Source: an uncultured Opitutia bacterium (GTDB lineage Bacteria > Verrucomicrobiota > Verrucomicrobiia > Opitutales > Opitutaceae). Taken from it: a stretch of DNA of 64,000 nucleotides. Below are positions 34,032 to 43,488 of this stretch, piece after piece (position 1 is the stretch's first letter; each line of letters starts with the position of its first letter). The stretch covers positions 1-64,000 of the forward strand of contig CAIUWA010000042.1 of NCBI GenBank assembly GCA_903902745.1, written 5' to 3'. Below the pieces are notes generated by a model. That model was not told the DNA's origin. It saw only the letters and a program-made list of their open reading frames with translations, and ran no database searches. Both the position numbers and the translations under genes were made by a program.

Positions 34032-35279
34032 TCAGACGCCCAGCATGAGGCGGGCGGGATCCTCGATGGCCTGCTTCACCTTGACGAGGAAGGTGACGGC
34101 TTCCTTGCCGTCGACCAGACGGTGGTCGTAGCTCAGGGCGAGATACATCATCGGGCGGATGACGACCTGGCCGTTGAGGGCCACGGGGCGCTCGGTGATC
34201 GTGTGCATGCCGAGGATGGCGCTTTGCGGCGGATTGATGATGGGCGTGGAAAGCATCGAGCCGAAGATGCCGCCGTTGGTGATGGTGAAGACGCCACCCT
34301 CGAGGTCGGCGAGGGTGATCTTGCCCTCGCGCGCCTTCTTGGCGGCGTCGGCGATGGCGCGCTCGATGTCGGCCATGCTGAGCGTGTCGCAGTCCCGGAT
34401 GACGGGTACCATGAGGCCCTTTTCCGTGGAGACGGCCACGCCGATGTCGTGAAAGTGGTTCTCGACGATGTAATCGCCGTCGAGCTGGGCGTTGACGGCG
34501 GGCACGGCCTTGAGCGCGTGGATGACAGCCCGCACGAAGAACGACATGAAACCGAGCTTGAGGCCGTTCTTCTTCACGAAGTCGTCCTGGTATTTGGCAC
34601 GCAGCCCCATGACGGCGGACATATCGACCTCGTTGAAGGTGGTGAGCATCGCGGCCTCGTGCTGGGCGGCGACCAGGCGCTGGGCGATCCGCGCGCGGAG
34701 CGGGGAAAGCTTGCGGCGGGTCTGCCGCTCGCTGCTGGGAGCGGAGAGGCCCGCCGCCGCCGAGGCTATGGCGGGCAAGCGAGGGGTGGGGGCGAGGGGC
34801 GCGGGGGCGGCGGGCTTGGCGGCGGGCGCGGCCGAGGCGGCGAGCATGTCGCCCTTGGTGACGCGGTTGTCCTTGCCGGAGCCCGCGACGGTCGCGGGGT
34901 TGATGCCGGTCTCGGTGGCGAGACGGCGTACGGCGGGGGAGATTTCGGCAGAGGAAGCCGGAGGCCGGAGGCCGGAAGCCGGAGCGGGCGCAGCAGCAGC
35001 AGGGGTAGCGGAGGCCGGGCTGGCCACTGGCGTCTGGCTTCCGGCGGCGGGATCGATCGACGCGACGACCTGGCCGATTTTCACCTCGGAGCCGGCGGCG
35101 ACCTTGAGGGAGATCTTCCCGGCGGCCTCGGCGGTGCCCTCCGAGGTGATCTTGTCGGTTTCCAGCTCGAAGAGCGGCTGGTCCTTTTTGACCGTGTCGC
35201 CGTCTTGGACGTGCCATTTGGCCAGCACGCCGGAGCTGATGGATTCGCCCATCGGGGGGATTTTGACTTCCAGTGCCAT
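34032..35279 (-). CDS. sucB: Dihydrolipoyl succinyltransferase (2-oxoglutarate dehydrogenase E2)
   Basis: Core of the 2-oxoglutarate dehydrogenase complex, 415 residues. Domains in order: one lipoyl domain with lipoyl Lys43 in [11 protein letters not shown], a Pro/Ala linker, the peripheral subunit-binding domain ([31 protein letters not shown] split near 112-142), a second linker, and the catalytic acyltransferase domain from about 180 with [14 protein letters not shown] (HxxxDG, about 386-398). A single lipoyl domain and the [10 protein letters not shown]-type motif favour SucB over pyruvate E2. It lies 39 bp after sucA. Confidence 0.95.
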   Translation of the reverse strand: MALEVKIPPMGESISSGVLAKWHVQDGDTVKKDQPLFELETDKITSEGTAEAAGKISLKVAAGSEVKIGQVVASIDPAAGSQTPVASPASATPAAAAPAPASGLRPPASSAEISPAVRRLATETGINPATVAGSGKDNRVTKGDMLAASAAPAAKPAAPAPLAPTPRLPAIASAAAGLSAPSSERQTRRKLSPLRARIAQRLVAAQHEAAMLTTFNEVDMSAVMGLRAKYQDDFVKKNGLKLGFMSFFVRAVIHALKAVPAVNAQLDGDYIVENHFHDIGVAVSTEKGLMVPVIRDCDTLSMADIERAIADAAKKAREGKITLADLEGGVFTITNGGIFGSMLSTPIINPPQSAILGMHTITERPVALNGQVVIRPMMYLALSYDHRLVDGKEAVTFLVKVKQAIEDPARLMLGV

Positions 35280-35318
35280 GAAGAAGGAGGTGAGGGTTGG
35301 GAAAAATCCGGAGGCGGC

Positions 35319-38093
35319 TTAGCCACCGAACGCGCTCTGGAGGAAGGCGGCGAGTTGGATCTTATGCAAGGCCAGGGCGCCGACGGCGGGGGAGGAGGCG
35401 GCATCGCGGCCGGCATAGATCGCCTTGCGGCCGAAGATTTCCTCGAGCTGCGGGGCGATCCAGGTCCAGGCGCCCATGTTCTTCGGCTCTTCCTGGCACC
35501 AGACGAGACGGGTGTCGTGGCCGTAGGAATCGAAGAGTTCGGCCAGACGGTTGCGGTGCAGCGGATAGAGCTGCTCGATCCGCACGATGGCGGTGTCGGT
35601 GATGTTCTGCCGGGCGCGATAGTCGACGAGGTCGTAGTAAACCTTGCCGGAGCAGAGGATGATGCGCGCGGCCTTGGCGGGCGGGACGGGATCGTCGATG
35701 ATCTCGGAGAAATTCCCGCTGGTAAAATCGGCGAGGCGCGACACAGCCGCCGGGTGGCGGAGGAGCGACTTCGGCGACATGATGATGAGCGGCTTGCGGA
35801 AATCGCGCTTCATCTGGCGGCGCAGTGCATGGAACAGGTTGGCCGGGGTGGTGAGGTTCGCCACCTGGATGTTGTCCTCGGCGCAGAGCTGGAGGAAGCG
35901 CTCGAGGCGCGCGGACGAGTGCTCGGGGCCCTGGCCCTCGTAGCCGTGCGGCAGGAGCAGCACGATGCCGCTGTTGCGCTGCCACTTCGACTCGCCGCTG
36001 CTGATGAACTGGTCGATCACGACCTGGGCGCCGTTGGCGAAGTCGCCGAACTGCGCCTCCCAGATGCAGAGCATCTGGGGATAGTCGAGGGTGTAACCGT
36101 AGTCGAAGCCGAGCACGGCGGCCTCGGACAGGAGGGAATTATAGACACAGAAAGTCGCCTGTTTCTCACCGAGATTGAGCAGCGGCGTGTAGCGCTCGCG
36201 CGTCTCGGAATCATACAGCACGGAATGGCGGTGGCTGAAGGTGCCGCGCTTGCAGTCCTGGCCGCTCAGCCGGACGGGCGTGCCCTCGAGCAGCAGGGTG
36301 CCGAACGCCAGCGCCTCGCCGAAGCCCCAGTCAATGGCGCCGTTTTCGCGGTGGGCCTGGGCGCGGTTTTCGAGGAAGCGCTTGATCTTCGGGTTGAGCC
36401 GGAAGTTGGCGGGCACGCGCGTGAGGCCCTCGACGCACTGGGTGATCAGGGCCGCATCGACCGCGGTGGCCACGGGCGTGTGCGTGTAGCGGGGCTGGAA
36501 GACCGCCGTGGAGCCCTTGAACATGTCCGCGGGGCTGGTGGCGGCGCGCTTGGCGGTTTTTTTCGCCTCATTCTCCTTCGCCTTGGCGAGGTTGGCCTCG
36601 AGGGCGGCGGTGTACTCGGCCTTGATCGCGTCGGCCTCCTCGGCGGTGATACTGCCCTCGGCGATCAGCCGCTCGGTGTAGGTCGCGGACACCTGCGGGT
36701 GCACGGCGATCTTCTTGTAGAGCGTGGGCTGGGTGAAGGCGGGTTCGTCGCTCTCGTTGTGGCCATGCTTGCGGTAGCAATACATGTCGATGAAGACGTC
36801 GCGCTGGAACTGCTCGCGGAAATCGAGGGCAAGCTGCGCGACCATGCACACGGCGGCGGGATCATCGCCATTCACGTGGAAGATCGGCGCCTCGATCATC
36901 TTGGCGACATCGGTGCAATAACGCGTGGAGCGGGCATCGGCGGGCAGCGTCGTGAACCCGATCTGGTTGTTGATGACGAAGTGCAGCGTGCCACCCGTGC
37001 GGTAGCCGGCGAGTTGAGAGAAGTTGAGCGTCTCGGCGACCACGCCCTGGCCCGCGACCGCGGCGTCGCCGTGGGTGAGGAAGGGCAGGACCCGGCGGCG
37101 CTCGACGTCGCCGCGGATGCGCTGGCGCGCCCGGACGCGGCCCTCGACGACGGGATTGACGATCTCGAGATGGGAGGGATTGGAGGCGAGGCGCACCTCG
37201 ACCTTTTTGCCGCTGGTGGTGTCGAGCACGGCATCGTAGCCGAGGTGGTACTTCACGTCACCGTCGCCGCCGACAGCGTCAGGCAGGTAGTTCTCGGAAA
37301 ACTGCTCGAACAGGAGTTCGAACGGCTTGCGCATGATGCTGGTGAGGACGTTGAGGCGCCCGCGATGGGCCATGCCCATGACGATTTCGTCGACCCCCGC
37401 GTTGGGGCAGTGCTCGACGACGGCATCAAGCGCCGCAATGAAGGTTTCACCGCCCTCGAGCGAAAACCGCTTTTGGCCGACGTACTTCGTGTGGAGGAAT
37501 TTCTCGAACAGCTCGGCCTTGTGCAGGCGGCGGAGGATGCGGACCTTCTGCGCCTTGGTGAACTGCGGCTGGTTGTCATGCGCCTCCATGCGGTTCCGCA
37601 GCCAGCCGCGCACCTCGCGGTCCTGGATGTGCAGGTATTCGACGCCGACGTGGCCGCAGTAGGTGGTGCGCAGCGTCTCGATCAGCGTGGATAGCTTCAT
37701 CTGCCCGCCCTGCTTGTAGTGGCCGACCTCGAATGACTCGTTCAGGTCGCTTTCGCTGAGGCCGAAGGCCGAAATTCCCAGGCTGGGTTCGGCGGGAGGC
37801 GGTTCGCCGATAGGGTCGAGATGCGCCTGCAGGTGGCCATGGGCGCGGTAGGCGTTGATGAGGCGGTGGACCTGCAGCTGCTTGAACGAATCGAGGATCG
37901 CGACGCCGGCGTTGGCGGCGGATTCGCCGACGCCGCCCGCGGTGAGGGGAGTCGTGCCGTTGCTGCCCAAGGTGAAGCCCTGGAAGAAGGCGCGCCACGT
38001 CGGATCAACCGAATCGGGGTTGTCGAGCCACGAGCGATAGGCGGCTTCAATGACGTCGGCGTTGGCGCCGGTCGGGAAAGTCATGGAATGCAT
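35319..38093 (-). CDS. sucA: 2-oxoglutarate dehydrogenase E1
   Basis: Thiamine-diphosphate E1 of the TCA cycle; it decarboxylates 2-oxoglutarate and succinylates the E2 lipoyl group. Start 38093 (MHSMTFPTGANADVIEAAYRSW) gives 924 residues, the family's usual size; ATG 38084 is an alternative. The N-terminal AAYRSWLDNPDSVDPTWRAFF, the active-site GMAHRGRLNVL, the NNQIGFTT segment and the C-terminal EEPKNMGAWTWI are all family hallmarks. It begins the sucA-sucB-lpd operon. Confidence 0.97.
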   Translation of the reverse strand: MHSMTFPTGANADVIEAAYRSWLDNPDSVDPTWRAFFQGFTLGSNGTTPLTAGGVGESAANAGVAILDSFKQLQVHRLINAYRAHGHLQAHLDPIGEPPPAEPSLGISAFGLSESDLNESFEVGHYKQGGQMKLSTLIETLRTTYCGHVGVEYLHIQDREVRGWLRNRMEAHDNQPQFTKAQKVRILRRLHKAELFEKFLHTKYVGQKRFSLEGGETFIAALDAVVEHCPNAGVDEIVMGMAHRGRLNVLTSIMRKPFELLFEQFSENYLPDAVGGDGDVKYHLGYDAVLDTTSGKKVEVRLASNPSHLEIVNPVVEGRVRARQRIRGDVERRRVLPFLTHGDAAVAGQGVVAETLNFSQLAGYRTGGTLHFVINNQIGFTTLPADARSTRYCTDVAKMIEAPIFHVNGDDPAAVCMVAQLALDFREQFQRDVFIDMYCYRKHGHNESDEPAFTQPTLYKKIAVHPQVSATYTERLIAEGSITAEEADAIKAEYTAALEANLAKAKENEAKKTAKRAATSPADMFKGSTAVFQPRYTHTPVATAVDAALITQCVEGLTRVPANFRLNPKIKRFLENRAQAHRENGAIDWGFGEALAFGTLLLEGTPVRLSGQDCKRGTFSHRHSVLYDSETRERYTPLLNLGEKQATFCVYNSLLSEAAVLGFDYGYTLDYPQMLCIWEAQFGDFANGAQVVIDQFISSGESKWQRNSGIVLLLPHGYEGQGPEHSSARLERFLQLCAEDNIQVANLTTPANLFHALRRQMKRDFRKPLIIMSPKSLLRHPAAVSRLADFTSGNFSEIIDDPVPPAKAARIILCSGKVYYDLVDYRARQNITDTAIVRIEQLYPLHRNRLAELFDSYGHDTRLVWCQEEPKNMGAWTWIAPQLEEIFGRKAIYAGRDAASSPAVGALALHKIQLAAFLQSAFGG

Positions 38094-38282
38094 GGAAGAA
38101 ATATAAAGAGAGTGCCCAAGGCGGCGGACTGGTGGAACCGCGGCGCACCGGGCACTAGCAAGGGTTTGAGGTACCAACACAGCATGGGAATTTCGGCGAG
38201 GCAAGTTTCCGGTGTCACGGGACGGAGATTGCAATCGCGCTTAAGCTGGGTAACAGCGGGATTAGTTTCTTCTGAAACCGAC

Positions 38283-38525
38283 ATGGAATCCCAGATTAAA
38301 GAGGCCCTGATTGCCCTCCTTGCCGGCATCAAACGCTCGGATGGCACGGTGATCGCCGCCGAGATGGCTCGGCTGGACGACTACCTGGAGCGCGGACGGC
38401 TGGGATTGCACCCGCAACTGACGCATTTCCTTGAACGACGGAGCTATGCCAAAGCGCTGATGTTCCTCGGCGGGGACACGGACATCCCGGTGGGGGCCTG
38501 CGGCGGCCGGCCAGCCAAAGGGTGA
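38283..38525 (+). CDS. Small conserved-looking hypothetical protein
   Basis: An 80-residue soluble protein, MESQIKEALIALLAGIKRSD, mostly helical, with SYAKALMFLGGDTDIPVG near the end. Start ATG 38283 is 190 bp from the divergent sucA start. It is immediately followed by the SUI1 gene (start 3 bp after its stop), so the pair is likely co-transcribed and may act together. Family is not recognised. The end GACGGRPAKG is flexible. Confidence 0.7.
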   Translation: MESQIKEALIALLAGIKRSDGTVIAAEMARLDDYLERGRLGLHPQLTHFLERRSYAKALMFLGGDTDIPVGACGGRPAKG

Positions 38526-38527
38526 AC

Positions 38528-38953
38528 ATGGCGGGCGGAGGCAAGATTTCCACGGAGGGAGGGGATGGGCTGGGCCAGAATCCTTTTGCGGCGCTGGACA
38601 AGGTGGTCGGACCGGGATTGGCAAAGGCTCCAAGCCAAGCTGGAATTCCGCCCGATAAGCCTGGGATTCTGCCGGCCGGAGCGAAGACGACGTCCCTGCC
38701 GGCGAAAAACCGCGGCCGGGTGGATATTATCCGGGAAACGGGCAACCGCGGAGGCAAAACCGTGACGGTCGTGACCAATTTCACGGGCATCGGCCTGCCG
38801 GAAAAGGAGCAGCTCGCGAAAAAAATGCGCGCGGCCTGCGGCTGCGGAGGAACGGTGAAGGACGGCCGGATAGAAATCCAAGGCGACCAGCGGGACACCG
38901 TGGCGAGGATTTTGACGGAGGCCGGATTCCGGCCGGTATTGGCGGGAGGCTGA
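38528..38953 (+). CDS. SUI1/eIF1-family translation factor (YciH-like)
   Basis: A 141-residue protein with a disordered N-terminus and a C-terminal SUI1 domain from about residue 60: GRVDIIRETGNRGGKTVTVV, then KKMRAACGCGGTVKDG and IEIQGDQRDTVARIL. The CGCGG loop and EIQGDQ are diagnostic of eIF1/SUI1 relatives. Bacterial YciH is thought to affect initiation fidelity. ATG 38528 is chosen; GTG 38522, overlapping the preceding stop, would add two residues. It ends before a strong hairpin. Confidence 0.92.
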   Translation: MAGGGKISTEGGDGLGQNPFAALDKVVGPGLAKAPSQAGIPPDKPGILPAGAKTTSLPAKNRGRVDIIRETGNRGGKTVTVVTNFTGIGLPEKEQLAKKMRAACGCGGTVKDGRIEIQGDQRDTVARILTEAGFRPVLAGG

Positions 38954-38966
38954 TGGCACGGAAGTC

Positions 38967-39051
38967 TCACGCGAAGCCGCGAAGAGCGCGAAGTCGGGAA
39001 GATTGGGGCTCGATCCCCAAAACCCTTCGCGCTCTTCGCGGCTTCGCGTGA
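38967..39051. terminator. Perfect 27-bp hairpin between convergent genes
   Basis: Arms 38967-38993 and 39025-39051 are exact reverse complements built from the repeated word GCGAAG / CTTCGC. The 31-nt loop contains a GGGG-ctcgat-CCCC hairpin, and GGAAG / CTTCC extends the structure outward. It lies between the convergent SUI1 gene and metF and can serve as a bidirectional terminator, although there is no U-run. It is the cleanest member of the word-type class. Confidence 0.8.
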
Positions 39052-39086
39052 AATACTTCCGGCTTCTCAGATCGCCGCTACAACAA

Positions 39087-39965
39087 TCACGCCGCCAGGC
39101 CTGCGGCCAGCGCCAGCGCGCTTTTGGCGCGGTTCATGATGTAGAGATGATAGCCGGGTGCGCCGTGGGCGAGAAGGTCGCGGATTTGCATGAGCGCCCA
39201 GTCGATGCCGACGGTTTCCATTACCTCGGCTTGGTCGCCGGCGGCTTCAAGGCGTTTCACGAGTTGGGTGGGGAGCGAAGCGCCGCACATGGTGGTGAAG
39301 CGCTGGATCTGCTTCAAGGAGAGCACCGGCATGATCCCCGGCACGATCGGCACGGTGATACCGGCGGCGCGGCATTTTTCCACAAAGCGGAAATAGACGG
39401 CGTTGTCGAAAAAGAGCTGGGTGGTGATGAATGCCGCGCCGGCGTCGACCTTGCGCTTGAGGTTGGCGAGATCGACTTCCGCGCTCGGCGCCTCGGGGTG
39501 CTTCTCGGGATAGCCGCCGACGCCGAGGCAGAAGTCGGAATGGCGCGCCTTCAGGAGGGTGACGAGGTCGTTGGCGTAGCGCAGGCCGTCCTTGTAGGGC
39601 GTGAAGGTCGTCTCGCCCTTCGGCGGGTCGCCGCGGAGGGTCATGATGTTGCGGAAACCCCCGGCATGGATGCGGTCGGCGACCTCGGACAACTCGGCGC
39701 GCGTATGACCCACGCAGGTGAGATGGGGCATCACGGTGAGGCCGAAGTCGCGCTTCAGGAAATCGCAGATCTGCGCGGTGCGCTCACGCGTGCTGCCGCC
39801 GGCGCCGTAGGTCACGGACACAAAATCGGGCGTGATGCGCCGGAGCACGGTGGCCGTCTGGCGGAGCGCCTCGGTGCCCGCGTCGTCCTTGGGCGGAAAG
39901 AATTCCAGCGAGCGCAGGGGACGCCCTTGGGCGAAGAGATCGGAGATCGGCCGGTCGGGCGTCAT
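39087..39965 (-). CDS. metF: Methylenetetrahydrofolate reductase
   Basis: FAD enzyme that reduces 5,10-methylene-THF to 5-methyl-THF for methionine synthesis. ATG 39965 gives 292 residues (MTPDRPISDLFAQGRPLRSLEFFPPK); in-frame codons upstream extend into poorly conserved sequence. LEFFPPK (catalytic Glu near 20), VSVTYGAGGSTRERT (about 50-64), NIMTLRGDPP (about 105) and TTQLFFDN (about 183) are family motifs. It follows the allophanate hydrolase gene by 117 bp on the same strand but is not part of that route. Confidence 0.95.
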   Translation of the reverse strand: MTPDRPISDLFAQGRPLRSLEFFPPKDDAGTEALRQTATVLRRITPDFVSVTYGAGGSTRERTAQICDFLKRDFGLTVMPHLTCVGHTRAELSEVADRIHAGGFRNIMTLRGDPPKGETTFTPYKDGLRYANDLVTLLKARHSDFCLGVGGYPEKHPEAPSAEVDLANLKRKVDAGAAFITTQLFFDNAVYFRFVEKCRAAGITVPIVPGIMPVLSLKQIQRFTTMCGASLPTQLVKRLEAAGDQAEVMETVGIDWALMQIRDLLAHGAPGYHLYIMNRAKSALALAAGLAA

Positions 39966-40082
39966 GGAGTCATGACGCAAGGGAAAACCCGGCGGGGCGT
40001 AAAGCGGCGAATGCGTCATAGCGAGCGAGCGCCCTCCCGGACTCACCATGACATCCCGCCGATGGCCTACGGAGAGAAGCGG

Positions 40083-41867
40083 TCAGGTGGCTTGGGCGCG
40101 ATAGGCGCGCCAGCCGCCGAAGCGGGTGATGTCCTCGGCGCCGACGAGGGCCGCGGGCTCGCAGAGAAAACCCTTCACGGACTCGCCGGTGGAGAGTGTC
40201 AGCGTGCCGATGCAGAGCGGCGGTGGCACGGCGGCGACAAAACTGCCGAAGGCCGCGGTGGACAATTCCCAAACCTCCAGGGCGATGGCGGCGCCATCGC
40301 CGGCCACGCGCACGAGTCCGGGTTTCGGCGGCGTGGTGTTGGGCAGGGCGTAGAAGCGGTAGACGGGAGCGGTCGTGCCCGTCCAGACGAGGCGGGCGTG
40401 GCGCTCGGTGAGCTGGTGGTTGAGCGGGAGGCCCGTGAGGTGGGCGCCAACGACGGCGAGGCGGATGCAACCGTCGCCGGAGGCGACAACGGGCACGCTG
40501 CCCGGGCCGCTAGGCAGGGAAGTGGAGGTCGCGCCTAGATTTCCGCCGAGGTTCGCGTGCCAGCGGGCGCCGAGGGCGAGGAGATCGAAGTCGCGCCACG
40601 CGGGGGCGATGAAGGTAACGCCCCAGGGCACGCCGTCGCGGCGCAGGCCGGCGGGGACGGCGAGGGCGGAGAGATCGAGGAGGTTGACGAAGTTGGTGTA
40701 GGTGCCGAGGCGGGAGTTGAGAAGGAGCGGCTCCGCGGCGACCTCGGCGACGGTGTAGGGGCGCGGGGCGGTGGGGAGGAGCAGCACGTCCATTTTCTCC
40801 CACTCGGCGGCGGCACGGCGCGCGAGCGCGGCGAGCCGGTAGAAACCCTCGAAGGTGTCGGCGGCGCCGAGCGACCGGGCGGCCTCGACAATCTGGCGGG
40901 TGACGGGAAGGAAGGCGTCGGCGTGTCCTTGGTGAAAGGCGCGGAGCGCGGCCCAGCGCTCGGCGATCCATGGGCCCTGGTAGAGGAGTGCGGCGGTTTC
41001 GCGGAAGGGGGCGAAATCGATTTCGACCGGCTGCACCCCGAGGGCGGTGAGACGGGTGAGGGAGTCGGAGAAAAGTTTTGCGGCCTCGGGATCGCCGAAG
41101 AATTCGAGATCGCGGGCCGCCGGCACGCCGACGCGGAGGCCGGGCGGAAAAGCCGGGAGGGCGGAGCGGGCGCGCGAGAAGGCGTCGAGGGGATCAAAGG
41201 CCTCGGCGATGCGCTGCACCGCGGCGGCGTCGGCGCAGGTGAGGGCGAAGATCGAGACGCAGTCGAGCGAGCGGCAGGCGGGGACGACGCCGCGGGTGCT
41301 GAGGGCGCCCTTGGTGGGCTTGAGGCCGACGAGGTTGTTGAGGCCGGCGGGCACGCGGCCGGAGCCGGCGGTGTCGGTGCCGAGGGAAAACGAAACGAGC
41401 CCGGCCGCGACGGCGACAGCGGAGCCGCTGCTGGAGCCGCCTGGGATGACGGCGGAATTGAAGGGATTGCGCGGGACGCCGACGAGGCCGGTGGCGAACT
41501 GGTCGAGGTTGGTCTTGCCGACGGGGATGGCGCCGGCGGCGATGAGACGCTGCACGATGGCCGCGGAAACGGTGGGCGTGTAGGCAAACGCGGGGCACGC
41601 AGCGGTGGTGGGTGCGCCGGCGAGATCGAGGTTGTCCTTGATCGCGAAGGGAACGCCGTAGAGCGGAAGCGCGGTGCGGTCGAGGGACTCGAGGCGGCGG
41701 GCGTGGGCGAGGAGTTCGGCGCGCGGGAGCAGGTGAATCCACACGGCGGGGTTCGCGTGTGCCTCGATCCGGCCGAGGATTTCCCCGACGAGGGCGGTGG
41801 GCGTGAGCGTGCCGGCGGCGTAGGCGGCGCGGAGAGCGGCGAAGTCGAGGGAGAGAGCGGACGGCAT
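40083..41867 (-). CDS. atzF: Allophanate hydrolase, AtzF type
   Basis: Amidase-signature enzyme that converts allophanate to ammonia and carbon dioxide, the last step of biuret, cyanurate and carboxyurea breakdown. At 594 residues it matches full-length AtzF (about 605): an amidase domain to about 430 with Lys77 (AIKDNL), cis-Ser in GGSSSGS (about 145) and nucleophile Ser169 in GTDTAGSG. The C-terminal domain (about 440-594, including GWRAYR at the end) is specific to allophanate hydrolases. It is the last gene of the operon, 5 bp after the permease. Confidence 0.93.
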   Translation of the reverse strand: MPSALSLDFAALRAAYAAGTLTPTALVGEILGRIEAHANPAVWIHLLPRAELLAHARRLESLDRTALPLYGVPFAIKDNLDLAGAPTTAACPAFAYTPTVSAAIVQRLIAAGAIPVGKTNLDQFATGLVGVPRNPFNSAVIPGGSSSGSAVAVAAGLVSFSLGTDTAGSGRVPAGLNNLVGLKPTKGALSTRGVVPACRSLDCVSIFALTCADAAAVQRIAEAFDPLDAFSRARSALPAFPPGLRVGVPAARDLEFFGDPEAAKLFSDSLTRLTALGVQPVEIDFAPFRETAALLYQGPWIAERWAALRAFHQGHADAFLPVTRQIVEAARSLGAADTFEGFYRLAALARRAAAEWEKMDVLLLPTAPRPYTVAEVAAEPLLLNSRLGTYTNFVNLLDLSALAVPAGLRRDGVPWGVTFIAPAWRDFDLLALGARWHANLGGNLGATSTSLPSGPGSVPVVASGDGCIRLAVVGAHLTGLPLNHQLTERHARLVWTGTTAPVYRFYALPNTTPPKPGLVRVAGDGAAIALEVWELSTAAFGSFVAAVPPPLCIGTLTLSTGESVKGFLCEPAALVGAEDITRFGGWRAYRAQAT

Positions 41868-41872
41868 CAGGC

Positions 41873-43447
41873 TCAGGCGTGGTGGTGGGCCGTCTCGGGC
41901 GGGCGCGGCGGCGGTGGAGCCCACTTTGCGAGGGCGGCGAGCGTCAGCGCAACCAAAAGGTAGCTGCCTGCGACGGCGGGGGATTCCGCGAAGCCGATGC
42001 GCTCGCCGTGCATGAAGCCGAGAAACGTGAGGCCCGCGCCCACCGCGGCGAAGGCCGCGGCCCGCCAGAGCTGGCGCTCGATAATGAAGACGGTGATCGC
42101 AGCGAGCACGAGGCCGGCGAGCACCGCGCCGCTGCCGAGCACCTCGAGCCCGTGAAGCAGCACCCCTTCGTCGCCGAGCTTGGCGAGGAGGGCGTCGTTC
42201 ACCGTCGCACCGGAGGCGTTGAGCGTGCCCTTCACCATGCCGAGGGCCCAAGCGGCGAGATTGGGCACGAGCGCGAGGATTACGGCCGGGGCATGGCGCG
42301 AGGGTGTTTCCTGAAAGGCCTGCGAGCCGATGAGCATCCCGATGTAGAGGAGAATCGGGAGGATCGCGACAACCGGGACGAGGGCGAGGATCACGGGCAC
42401 GATGCCCAGCCAGCAGAGCACGATTACCATGACGCCGGTCGCCATCGAGTAGCCGATGCGCCCACCCATCGCCTTCCAGCCGGGATGGCCGATGTAGACG
42501 GCGAGGATGAACGGATTGCCCACCAGGCAGCCGAGGAAGCTGATCACGCCGTCGGCGCAGAGCACGCGCGTGGTCGGGTAGCTGTCGCCGGCGGCGGCGG
42601 CGCTCTCGACGTTGTCGATGGCCTCGACGAGGTCGTAGATGCCGAACGGAATTGCGGTCACGAGGAGGACGCCGAGAAATTCGAAGCCGGAGAACACGTG
42701 GCCGACCACGGGCAGCGGCACGCGGAAGCCGAAATGGGTGAACGACTCCGTGAGCCCGGCGAGCGAGAGGCCGCCATAGCCGGGGCCGAAGAGGGTCGAG
42801 CCCCACGCGATGAGGGTGCCGGCGATGATCGCGACGAGGCCGGCGGGCAGGCCGCGGTAGAAGCGCACGCCGCCCAGCCAGTTGGCCATGAGCAGCACGA
42901 AGCACACGAGGCCGATGCCCGGCGTGAGATACATCATCAGGGCGGGGCGCATCGAGATGAACGTGATCGACACGCCGGCGAGCGCGCCGAGGAGCGCGGC
43001 GCGGGGCGTGACCTTGCGCACCCAGCGGCCAATGAAGCCGCCGATCATCAGCACGACGCTCTGGATGCAGACCCAGGTGAGGCCGGCCTCCCAGGCCTTG
43101 ATCGGGTCGCCGGTCTTCAGCTTGATCGGCAGCATGATCACAAAGACGACGATGAACATGTGGCCGACGCCCGGTCCGGACGGCATGGCGCACACATCGT
43201 CCCGGCCGGTGCGCTTGGCGAGGTCGCGCGCGAGCCAGGCATAGTAGATCGCGGAGAGTCCGAGCGTCAGGCCGGTCGCGGGCAGGATACGGCCGAAGAC
43301 GAGCTCGTCGGGAAACCCGAGCACGAAGCGCAGGAGCCCGGTGAGCGTGAGCAGATTGACAAGGATGTTGGTGCCGAAGCCGAAGAAGGCGTTCCAGTCG
43401 CCGGGAACCCAGAGCTTGGGCCGGAACAAGGCGGGCGCGGTGGTCAT
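41873..43447 (-). CDS. NCS2-family nucleobase/ureide permease
   Basis: An inner-membrane permease of 524 residues with about 13 hydrophobic segments. Family text includes GFGTNILVNLLTLTGLLRFVLGFP near the N-terminus, TAIPFGIYDLVEAIDNVESA (about 265-284; the ENxES-like site binds substrate in NCS2 proteins) and GCLVGNPFILAVYIGHP (about 304-320). NCS2 carriers take uracil, xanthine, urate and similar rings. Position between the cysteine hydrolase (41 bp) and AtzF (5 bp) indicates that it imports the substrate of this operon. Confidence 0.88.
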   Translation of the reverse strand: MTTAPALFRPKLWVPGDWNAFFGFGTNILVNLLTLTGLLRFVLGFPDELVFGRILPATGLTLGLSAIYYAWLARDLAKRTGRDDVCAMPSGPGVGHMFIVVFVIMLPIKLKTGDPIKAWEAGLTWVCIQSVVLMIGGFIGRWVRKVTPRAALLGALAGVSITFISMRPALMMYLTPGIGLVCFVLLMANWLGGVRFYRGLPAGLVAIIAGTLIAWGSTLFGPGYGGLSLAGLTESFTHFGFRVPLPVVGHVFSGFEFLGVLLVTAIPFGIYDLVEAIDNVESAAAAGDSYPTTRVLCADGVISFLGCLVGNPFILAVYIGHPGWKAMGGRIGYSMATGVMVIVLCWLGIVPVILALVPVVAILPILLYIGMLIGSQAFQETPSRHAPAVILALVPNLAAWALGMVKGTLNASGATVNDALLAKLGDEGVLLHGLEVLGSGAVLAGLVLAAITVFIIERQLWRAAAFAAVGAGLTFLGFMHGERIGFAESPAVAGSYLLVALTLAALAKWAPPPPRPPETAHHHA

Positions 43448-43488
43448 GAATTTTTGATTTTAGAAATCCCGATTTTCGATTTCGGAAA

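Noticed and set aside
34122-37694. A plus-strand open frame of 1190 codons antisense to sucB and sucA.
   Set aside because: The opposite strand encodes full-length enzymes with all motifs. The antisense product is low-complexity and Gly/Asp/Val-rich.
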